A stretch of DNA of 64,000 nucleotides, from NCBI GenBank assembly GCA_015178975.1, contig WHVD01000016.1, positions 62,001 to 126,000 on the forward strand, read 5' to 3'. Numbering within the stretch: the first letter of the stretch is position 1; every line of letters begins with the position of its first letter. The notes under the pieces were generated by a model. It ran no database searches. It worked only from the letters and a program-made list of their open reading frames with translations, and had not been told where the DNA came from. This document shows, in pieces, positions 55,430 through 64,000 of the stretch. This stretch comes from Hysterangium stoloniferum. Lineage: Eukaryota > Basidiomycota > Agaricomycetes > Hysterangiales > Hysterangiaceae. Both the position numbers and the translations under genes were made by a program.

Positions 55430-56054
55430 ATGTCAACAAACAGTTTTCACATAAAATGACATGCGAGTCAGGTGTAGCGGGAACTACGAGTGCCAGGATT
55501 TCCTTAGCCTGCGTTGATCATTCCTCATGAGGAAGGAGTAAATACTGTACACATCGGGCGCTCTAGGCACTCCATCTAAGCCTTCGTAACAGTGTTCAAA
55601 CACTGATATTAAGTTTCGCGTATTTTTACACAAATAAGCTCATTAAAATACATTTAATATAATCTAGTAATTCATTGCAGAACAGATAAACCGGCCACTT
55701 CTATCAGGCTCCATCACGACTACCTTGCCATAAGCGGTGGACGTTCTCGTCCACGGTATGTATATACATAGTTTTAATCAATGTACCGAGAATTACTAAG
55801 TTCCTCTGAAGGAATGGACCGACCAAATGACGAAGACATTTTCCCCAAATCTGGAATGGGAAGAAAATTGCTTATTTGCATGGAGGTGGAGTTGAAATAC
55901 ATAAGTGGAGGGTGTTGCATCCCCTGGACATATTCTTTCCCCTCCCTATCTGTTGGAATTGGTGATGAAACCACCTTTTTCCTAGAGGCTGTTCACCCAT
56001 TTCTTCACTTTTTCATAGGAGGATGCTAATTGTGGACCATGTTTTCTGAGGTTA
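55430..56054. other. Intergenic, no recognisable gene
   Basis: Short frames only. The diverged duplicate of 52572-52651 lies at 55964-56041 just before the LTR. Confidence 0.5.
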
Positions 56055-56877
56055 TGTTACAACCAGAAATCCTGCCAGAATCCAGGCACTAACTTATATG
56101 CACCCACACCCTACATGCACCAATTATCAGTTTACCAGAATACCCACTGGACTCTGGATGTCAAACCTGTCCATGCTTGGCCTTTGTTACTTCATGTATC
56201 AGTCACTGGAATACCTGCTAGACTCTGCTCCTGTCTATCTCTGACCATGTCCCACACACCAGTCACTAGACTCTGCTCGGAAAACCTGACAGCTCTCTAA
56301 CTGAGCCCCATTCCTGTTATGGTTAAATGACCTGTCACAATTCAGACTCCACTCCCACCCTCTTCCCATTATGATTTAACAACCTGTCACAATTCAGACT
56401 CCACTCCACTCCATTCTGTTCTTAACACCAAGTTTGGTGTTTATTTATCTCGTTTCATGTTTGCTAGTTTAGTTTTCATTATTACTGGATTTGGTATGTT
56501 ATTCATTCCACAGTCTACATATATAGTCTGGCAGATGTTGTACATGCAATCCAGTCAGAAAATCAGCTTAGATTCCTCCCAGTAATCTCAAGTACATTTT
56601 CTGCTCTAATCTCCTCTTTGAAACACACCGCTTGACCTCGTCAGAGCCTGTGGGCTCCAACCCATCTATCACTTGACCTCTGACCTATCTATCTCAACTC
56701 CCCGACTTCTCAATCCACAAACCCCTCCCAGACTCTCCAGGATTCCCATCTGCCCATTTGAAATTGGACAAGACAATCTCGCAAGAGTGCAGCCTATAAG
56801 CTGAAGCCAAGTCCTACAGGCTTTCCCACAGGTTTCTTTGGAAACCCTCTGATAAGCTCCACACATGACTCTTAACA
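56055..56877 (+). repeat. 5' LTR family A of gypsy element 4
   Basis: TGTTACAACCAGAAATCC...CATGACTCTTAACA, 823 bp, directly followed by a gag-pol coding region. It includes AACACCAAGTTTGGTGTT (about 56425), a TATATAG box (about 56519-56525), CCAGTCAGAAAATC (56551-56564) where the transcript should start, and GCAGCCTATAAGCTGAAGCC. Confidence 0.9.
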
Positions 56878-56893
56878 GTATTTTCTGACTAAG
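56878..56893 (+). other. Candidate self-complementary primer-binding site
   Basis: The bases right after the LTR, GTATTTTCTGACTAAG, include ATTTTCTGACT. This is the exact complement of AGTCAGAAAAT (56553-56563), about 30 bp downstream of the TATA box in the same LTR. No obvious tRNA 3'-end complement is seen. Self-priming as in Tf1/sushi elements is inferred. Confidence 0.55.
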
Positions 56894-56911
56894 ACTTGCA
56901 GATTGTTCAAT

Positions 56912-58147
56912 ATGCCACCAAGAAGAAAAGCACATGTACAGGAATCATTACCTGGACTGTCAACTCTTCATTCCCCACTTACTTTGTATACCAGCCAGAC
57001 ACTCACAAACCAGCTGGATTCCATGGAAGAAGCCCATATTGAAGAAGTCCTGGAAAACCCAGACAAATCCAAGAATGAGGATGAGTCTGTGGCCCCCAAC
57101 AAGGGCAAAGGTGTCAAAAATCCCCCATCTAATGATTGACCGCCACTTGTGGATTCCACCTCTGAGTGGTTAGCAATCATTTTAGAGAGATTGATGAATC
57201 ACATACTCAGAGAAGGCAGCAAGAAGGATCCAGAACCTCCATGGTCAAAAGTCAATGCTCCAGAACCCTTCAAGGGTTCCAACCCCAATAAACTTTCTAC
57301 TTTCCTCATGCAATATCACTTCAATTTCTGTGATTGATCTGCGACATTCTCCACAGACTCCCAAAAATTCAACTATGCACTTTCATACCTTGGGATCCAT
57401 GTTGAAATGGTTCAAACTGGCTTTTAGTAGACTGAAGATTGGGATGCTTTTGTTATGGAACTAGAAACCAACTTTGGCCTGTATGACCTGACCAGAGAAG
57501 CCGAGAATAGTCTCACTAATCTTTGTATGAAGGACACCCAGCACATCACGGACTATATTGTCCAGTTCAACAACCTTGCAGCTCATTGTCAGTGGGGCGA
57601 TCCCACTCTCTGCCACCAATTCTATGCCAGTCTGCCATCCCACCTTAAAGATGAAGTCTCAAAAGGAGAAGATGGCAAGCCAAAAACACTGTCCCATATG
57701 CGCCTCAAGGCTCAAAATGTAGATGCACACTATTGGGAACATCACACGGAAGTTGCCCATGAGACCTCCATAGACAAAGTCAACAGGTCCACAGCCAATA
57801 AAACCAACAACAACACTTTGTCCACCAGCAACCAAAACTCCACACAATCTGATAAGAAGAATGATAAAAAGTCTTCTAACAGCAACAACACCAAAGGTCA
57901 ACAGTCCGGCAAGCAAACTGGAAAACCCAACCTCACAGGCAAGCTTGGACCCAATGGCAAATTGATCCCACAAGAAAGACAATGTCATATGGACAATAAC
58001 CTTTGTCTCTTGTGCAGAAAACCCAGTCATCGAGTTCCAGAATGTCCATTGGCAAAAGCAATTTCTGCAAAAGGTCAAACAGCCAAGACTTTCTTCACAG
58101 AATCCCCGTTGAAGGACAAACTGGTTTCCAACTTGAAAAAAGAGTAA
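56912..58147 (+). pseudogene. Gag of gypsy element 4
   Basis: ATG at 56912 (MPPRRKAHVQESLPG), an acidic N-terminus, a TGA at about 57137, then PEPFKGSNPNKLSTFL and, after frame breaks near 57337-57455, the capsid-like ELETNFGLYDLTREAENSL...QHITDYIVQFNNLAAHCQWGD. A Ser/Asn/Lys-rich stretch is followed by a CCHC zinc knuckle, CLLCRKPSHRVPEC (C-x2-C-x4-H-x4-C, about 58008-58050). It ends at TAA 58145-58147. Pol overlaps in a different frame from 58003 on, the -1 frame relative to gag. Confidence 0.88.
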
Positions 58148-60257
58148 GCAACCCCACAGACTCCATATGGGTTGGGGGTTGTGTTGCCTCTCTGTGCATT
58201 CATGAGTTTACCCATCTCAACATATCTGCTCTTTTGAACTCTGAGTTGTTTTTTATTAAATTTATGTCTAATATGATTCGGAAATTCATTTTTTCAGCAC
58301 TCATAGATTCTGGCTTGACTCATTGTTTTTTAGATACAAAATTCATGCAAAATAATCTGTTGTCAACTTATCTGATAAATCTGGTCAGCCTCCAACTTTT
58401 CAATGGCACAAGCAATTCAGTTATCACCCAAGCTTGCAATTTATACATCTGTTTCCTGTGTGGAACATCTCAGTTGGTCACTTTCTATGTGACCCAGTTA
58501 GACTCAAGTTGCTTGGTTGTCCTAGGACATAACTGGAATACCCACTACAATCTGTTGATTGACTGAGTAGCAAATAGCATAACTTTCCAGACATCTGCAG
58601 CTTCTGAGAAAACTGTACCCAACTCTGCCTCCACAGCACCCATGGCCTTCCCAGCACCTGCAGTCTCGAGGACTTCTGTGATTCTTACAGCACCCATGGC
58701 TTCCCTGGAACCCATGGCACCTCTGTCTATTTCTCTCATTAATGCTGCAGCATTTATTAGGGCTACAAAAATGGACAGGTTCTAGGCATTCACTATCAAT
58801 TTGAAAATTGATGAAGCAACCAGTCATTTCTCAACTCCGGTATCTGCATCTGAGGAAACTGCTGATCTAGAAGGTGTCCCAGAGAAATATCACGACTTCA
58901 TGAATGTCTTTAGTAAGCAAAAAGCTGACCAGCTTCCACCCCACAGAGAGCCCACAGAGAGTATGACTTAAAAATTGACTTCGAAGAAGGTGCCCAGCCA
59001 TCCCTTGGACATACTTGCCCACTTTCATCCACAGAACTTTCCACAATCTGTGATTTCCTGGATGAACATTTGTCCATAGGTTTTATCAGGCCCTCTAAGT
59101 CTCCTTTTGGAGCACCTGTTCTGTTTGTCAAGAAAAAGGAAGGATCCCTCAGACTATGTGTTGATTTCAGAGGACTCAATGCTGTCACCAAAAAGGATAA
59201 GTATCCACTCCCACTTATATCTGACCTGGTCAATGCTCCACGGAATGCCCAGATTTATACTAAAATAGACCTTAAACACGCCTACCATTTGGTCTGGATC
59301 TCTGCCAGAGATGAATGGAAAACCACTTTTAGAATCCATTATGGGGCCTTTCAGTGGTTGGTGATACTCTTTGGACTCACCAATGCTCTGTCTGTTTTTC
59401 AACATTTTATTAATGATATTGTCTCTGACATGCTCAATGTATGCATCATTGTTTACTTAGATGACATTCTTATCTACTCCGAGGACCCTGCAGAATACAA
59501 CAAACAAGTCCATGAAGTTCTCCGGAGACTCAGACAACATGGTTTATTCGTGAATGGTAAAAAATGTACTTTTGACATGGACTCTGTGGAATACCTGGGC
59601 TTCATAATGGGACCCAGAGGACTCTGCATGGATGAAACTAAAGTACAAGTCATCAAAGATTGGCCAGAACCCAGAAAAGTCAAAGATATACAATCTTTCC
59701 TCAGCTTTGCCAATTTTTACTGACAGTTTATTAGTGGATATTCTGACATCACAGTTCCCCTTACCCATCTTACATGCAAGGATATTCTGTGGATTTTTAA
59801 TGATAATTGTGAAAAAGCTTTCAATCTTTTAAAAGAGTCTTTTTCAACGGCTCCTATTCTGTCGCATTGGAAACTGGACTTTCCGCTCATTGTTGAAATG
59901 GACACCTCAGACTATGGACTTGGAGCCATTCTGTCTATCCAGGACTCCGATTGAGAAGTCCACCCTGTGGCTTTTCTATCCCAGACTTTCACCAGAACAG
60001 AGCTCAATTATGATATTCATGATAAGGAACTCCTAGCAATATTTTCAGCTTTCAAAATGTGGCGACACTATTTGTAAGGCTCAGGAATTCCGATTGATGT
60101 TGTAACAGATCACAAAAACCTGAAATACTTTTCTACTATGAAAATTTTGACCCATCAGCAGGCCTGCTAGCCTGAATACCTATCAGCCTTCAATATGATT
60201 ATCTGTTTTTGACCCAGTCACCTTGGCAGCAAACCCAATGCTTTAACTAGATGATGG
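58003..60257 (+). pseudogene. Pol of gypsy element 4, truncated in RNase H/integrase
   Basis: Protease ALIDSG-THCFLDTKF (about 58300), VVLGHNW, an Ala/Pro-rich linker, then RT from 59040: [44 protein letters not shown] and the active site VYLDDILIYS (about 59450-59480). WPEPRKVKDIQSF and RNase H ([23 protein letters not shown]) follow. It ends at NALTR-WDI, before the integrase, where a short LTR-like junction begins. Stops interrupt it, e.g. TGA at 58564, 59721 and 59953, TAA near 60076, TAG near 60168. The catalytic Asp pair of RT is intact. Confidence 0.92.
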
Positions 60258-60425
60258 GATATCTTGTTAAGGTGTGTACATGGAGGGTTTCTGTTATGAC
60301 CCACTCCCGGATGTTTCAATATCCAACTTCCAACCTCCAACTTCTGACTTCCAACCTCTGACTTCCAACTTCTGACCTCCGACTATGGAACATCATGGTT
60401 ACCGTATCTTCTGCATTCTTCCCAT
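60258..60425. other. Junction between two tail-to-tail gypsy elements
   Basis: TGTTAAGGTGTGTACATGGAGGGTTTC (60267-60293) equals the end of a family A LTR on the minus strand. It is immediately followed by TGTTATGACCCACTCCCGG, the start of a plus-strand LTR, and then by CCAACTTCTGACTT repeats to about 60385. This looks like rearranged LTR scraps. Confidence 0.55.
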
Positions 60426-63400
60426 GTTCCATTCAAATCTAAAATTTCTGAGATTTCAAACTCAGGTTCTCCATCAATAATGACCAGAGGAGGCAGATAT
60501 TGCATGTGATCTGGGATAGTGTTAGCAGTACAAGGTTCTAACATAGAAACATGAAATACCGGGTGTACCGCACACATGCTATCCGGAAGCTGTAGGGTCC
60601 AAGAAACTGAACCTACTTGTGTGATTATTTCAAAAAGGCCTAAATACTTTTCAGCAAGCTTTTTTGATGGACGGGTAGTCCTAAAGAATTGAGCTTTGAC
60701 ATAAACACAGTTGCTGATCTTGAAATTGGGTGGTGGGATCCAGTGTCTGTCTGCTGAAAGTTGGTATTGCTCTTGGGTGGACTTTATTGCAGTCTGGAGT
60801 TCCCCGTGGAGCTCGTGGAGGTCCGTGGTGAACTCTTGAGTGTGAGTGGAGGCGAGATTTCATTCTGGATGTAATGTAATATTTGGATTATATCCTTTAT
60901 TTGCAAAGAATGGGGAAATGCCAGTAGTGGCCGAAGGTGCATTGTTGTAAGCAAACTCTGCAAGTGGTAACAAGGATTTCCAATTGTCCTGTTGATAATT
61001 GCAATATATGTGGAGATATTGTTCCAATGTCTGATTGATATGTTTGGTTTGTCCGTCATCTTCCAGGTGATGTCCGGATGTGAAATGTAGTTTCATGTCC
61101 AAGGATTTTCTGAGGGATCTAAAGAAGTGAGATACGAACTCTGATCCTCGGTCGGAAGTTATGTGGGATGGAACTCTGTGCTTGGAAAATACGTGGATAA
61201 TAAAAAGTTCCACTAACTGCACAGATGTAATTGTATCATGTGTAGGGATAAATATACCTTGTTTTGAGAATCTGTCAACAACAACTAAAGTGGCGGAAAA
61301 GCCTTCAGAGTCCGGTAGGTGTTCACTGAAATCCATAGAGATAGAATTCCACGGGTGTTCCGGTACCGGGAGTTGTTTCAAAGGGCCATATGGCTTGTGT
61401 CGCTGCGATTTCGAGTGGGGACAAGTAGTGCAAGATTTACAATAGTGCTTAATGAATCCATGGAGTCCAGGCCAAGTGTATTCTCTTATTAATGATAGAG
61501 TTTTGTTGTACCCGAAATGTCCTGAAAGTGGATGATCATGTTTGTATTGAAGGATCCTGAGGCGGAGGCCAGTGGAGTCCAGTACATAGATCCTATCGTC
61601 AAGTCTAATGAAACCATGCTGATCAAGAGACCGGGGTTGATCAGGGTCCACGGGATTGTCAAGGTGAGCTTTAGTAATTGGGTCTAGTGGAATTGCCAAT
61701 AGAATATCTTGATGTAACTTCTCAATATCCATAATGATAATTCCACGGACAATGGGATTGATAAGGAAAGTTGCGTGGACTGATGCAGTAAGTTGCTGAT
61801 TTGTGAAAATAGGTTTCAGGTTATGCGGGTTTACCATGGCATAGTCGTTGCTCCCCTCTTTAGGATAGATGTCCCATCGTCTAGTTAAAGCGTCGGGTTT
61901 GCCACTGAGATGGCCGGGTCGAAAATGGATGATCATATTGAAGGCAGATAGATATTCAGACCAGCAGGCCTGCCGGTGGGTCAAAAGTTTTGTGGTAGAA
62001 AAGTATTCCAGGTTTTTGTGATCTGTTACAAGGTCAATTGGAGTTCCTGAGCCTTCCAAATAGTGTTGCCACATTTTGAAAGCTGAAAAGATTGCCAGGA
62101 GTTCCTTATCATGAACATCGTAGTTGAGCTCTGCTCCGGTAAAAGTCCGGGACAGAAAAGCCACAGGGTGGACTTCTCAATCGGAGTCCTGGATAGACAG
62201 AATGGCTCCAAGTGCATAGTCCAAGGTGTCTGTTTCAACAATGAGCACGAAGTCCAGTTTCCAATGCAACAGAATAGGAGCTGAAGAAAAAGAATTTTTT
62301 AAAAGATTGAAAGCTTTTTGACACTTATCATTAAAATTCCACAGAGTATCCTTATGTGTAAGATGGGTAAGGGGTACCATGATGTCGGAATATCTGCAGA
62401 TAAACTGTCTGTAAAAATTGGCAAAGCCAAGGAAGGATTGTATATCTTTAACTTTTCAGGGTTCTGGCCAATCTTTGATGACTTGCACTTTAGCTTCATC
62501 CATGCGGAGTCCCATAATGAAACCTAGATACTCCATGGAGTCCATGTCAAAAGTACATTTTTACCATTCATGAATAAACCATGTTGTCTGAGTCTCTGGA
62601 GAACTTCACAGACTTGTTTGTCATGTTCTGCAGGGTCCTCGGAGTAGATAATAATGTCATCCAAGTAAACAATGACACATACATCAAGCATGTCAGAGAA
62701 AATGTCGTTGATAAAATGCTGAAAAACAGATGGAGCATTGGTGAGTCCAAAGGGCATCACCAACCACTCAAAGGCCCCATAACAGGTTCTAAAAGTGGGT
62801 TTCCATTCGTCGCCCGCAGTGATCCAGACCACATGATAGGCATGTTTGAGATCGATTTTGGTGTAAATCTGGGTGTTCCGCATAGCATCGAGCAGATCAG
62901 ATATAAGTGGAAGTGGATACTTATCCTTTTTGATGATAGCATTGAGTCCTCTAAAATCAACACATAGTCTAAGGGATCCATCCTTTTTTCTGACAAATAG
63001 AACAGGTGCTCCAAAAGGAGATTTTGAGGGTCTGATAAAACCTATGGACAAATGTTCATCCAGGAAATCGTGGATTGCGGAAGGTTCCGTGGACGAGAGT
63101 GGGTAAATATGTCCTAGGGGTGGCTGGGCACCATCTTCGAGATTGATTTTTAAGTCGTAGTCTCTCTGTGGGGTGGAAGCCGGTCAGCTTTCCACTTGCT
63201 AAAAACATCCATGAAGTCATGATATTTCTCCGGGACACCTTCTAGGTCAGCGGCTTGCTCAGATGCGGATACCGGGGTTGAAAAACGTCCAGTTGCTTCA
63301 TCAATTTTTAAGTTGATAGTGAACACCTGGGACCCATCCATTTTTGTAGCCCTAATAAAAGCTGCAGCATTAATCAGAGAAATAGACAGAGGTACTGTGG

Positions 63401-63999
63401 GTTCCTGGGAAGCCATGGGTGCCATAGGGATCACAGGAGTCCTTGAGACTGCAGGTGCTGGGAAGGCCATGGGTGCCGTGGAGGCCAGGTCGGGCGCAGT
63501 TTCCTCGGCTGAGGCGGGGGTCTGGAATGTTATACTGTTAGCTATCCAGTCAATCAACGGATTGTAGCGGGTAAGCCAGTTGTGTCCTAGGACCACCAAG
63601 CAACTTCAGTCTAACTGGGTCACATAGAAAGTGACCAATTGAGATGTTCCACAAGGGAAACAGATGGATAAATCACAAGCTTGGGTGATAACCGAATTAC
63701 TTGTGCCATCGAAGAGGCAGAGGCTGATGGGATTAATTGGATAAGTTGACAACATATTTTTTTGCATGAATTTTGTATCTAAAAAACAATGAGTCGAGCC
63801 GGAATCTATAAGAGCTGAAAAAACAAGTTTCGGAATCATATAAGACATAAGTTTAATGAAAAAAGAATCAGAATGTGAAAGAGTGGATGCATTGAGACAA
63901 GTAAACTCTTGAATGCATGGAGAGGCAACGCAACCCCCAACCCACACGGAGTCCACGGGGTTGCTTACTCTTTTTTCAAGTCGGAAGCCGGTTTGTCCT
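60426..63999 (-). pseudogene. Ty3/gypsy chromovirus pol, element 5 (youngest-looking)
   Basis: Reading minus from the window edge: protease (FSALIDSGSTHCFLDTKF, about 63830-63780), VVLGHNWLTRYNPLIDW, Ala/Pro/Met linker, and RT ([35 protein letters not shown] active site near 62650). A frameshift follows near 62570. RNase H (ETDTLDYALGAI; AFLSRTFTGAELNYD) runs into a 434-codon uninterrupted stretch at 60860-62164 covering the rest of RNase H, the integrase HHCC finger, SMDFSEHLPDSEGF, TSDRGSEFVSHFF and LEDDGQTKHINQTLEQYL. The C-terminal domain is frameshifted, and the sequence ends at GEPEFEISEIL, the start of the chromodomain. Truncated at both ends here (the 5' end by the window). Contains far more CpG than element 2. 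Confidence 0.92.
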
Positions 64000-64000
64000 T

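Overview
The window looks like a transposon-choked stretch of a basidiomycete (Agaricomycete-type) nuclear genome. The evidence is short GT-AG introns of about 45-80 bp in the few gene-like loci, chromodomain Ty3/gypsy elements, Tad/I-like LINE fragments with an RNase H domain, and a fungal casein kinase I. There are no bacterial features. Very little is ordinary host coding sequence; most of the 64 kb is mobile DNA inserted into other mobile DNA. Many LTR boundaries are fixed by perfect 5-bp target-site duplications (TSDs).

Layout. 1-6228: a chromodomain Ty3/gypsy element on + (called element 1), broken by solo LTRs at 1704-2426 and 4166-5216, with its 3' LTR at 5307-5736, the whole sitting in an older LTR. 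6229-10510: a near-perfect palindrome with 1.6-kb arms, each arm holding a 339-codon frame. 10548-12706: two 5'-truncated LINE copies head to tail. 14545-17925: a spliced integrase/transposase-like relic, then a Ty1/copia reverse transcriptase split by the 3' part of a casein kinase I gene. 19408-19740: an acidic hypothetical gene fragment. 20567-25115: a triply nested LTR and a modular repeat full of minisatellites. 25116-30950: a Tc1 fragment and an old, CpG-poor gypsy element on - (element 2). 31-36 kb: intergenic and tandem-repeat DNA. 36333-42318: four LTR complexes including LTR-in-LTR nesting. 43-50 kb: a gypsy fragment, a MULE-like TIR element carrying a tRNA-like Pol III unit, a solo LTR and a Tc1/mariner element. 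50-53 kb: modular repeat and a GC-rich TIR element. 53433-55246: the best candidate intact host gene. 56055-64000: two gypsy elements (element 4 on +, element 5 on -) tail to tail.

LTR families are named A-F here for convenience. A and C are related and belong to chromodomain elements; B is the LTR of element 1; D and F are seen only as solo LTRs; E is a small copia-like solo LTR.

Points that stand out: (i) three gypsy elements carry, between pol and the 3' LTR and on the opposite strand, a spliced gene for a coiled-coil protein with a Zn2Cys6-type cysteine cluster; (ii) the 53.4-kb gene joins an alpha/beta-hydrolase-like domain to a C-terminal domain of unknown function, and that same domain is what the 6.6-10.5 kb palindrome encodes twice; (iii) a casein kinase I fragment lies inside a copia RT at one point in the RT; (iv) family A elements have an 11-nt match between the DNA just after the LTR and the predicted transcript start, as in self-priming Tf1/sushi elements; (v) stop codons in element 1 sit where CGA arginine codons are expected, consistent with CpG decay. 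No database search was run; family names rest on motifs read directly from the sequence.
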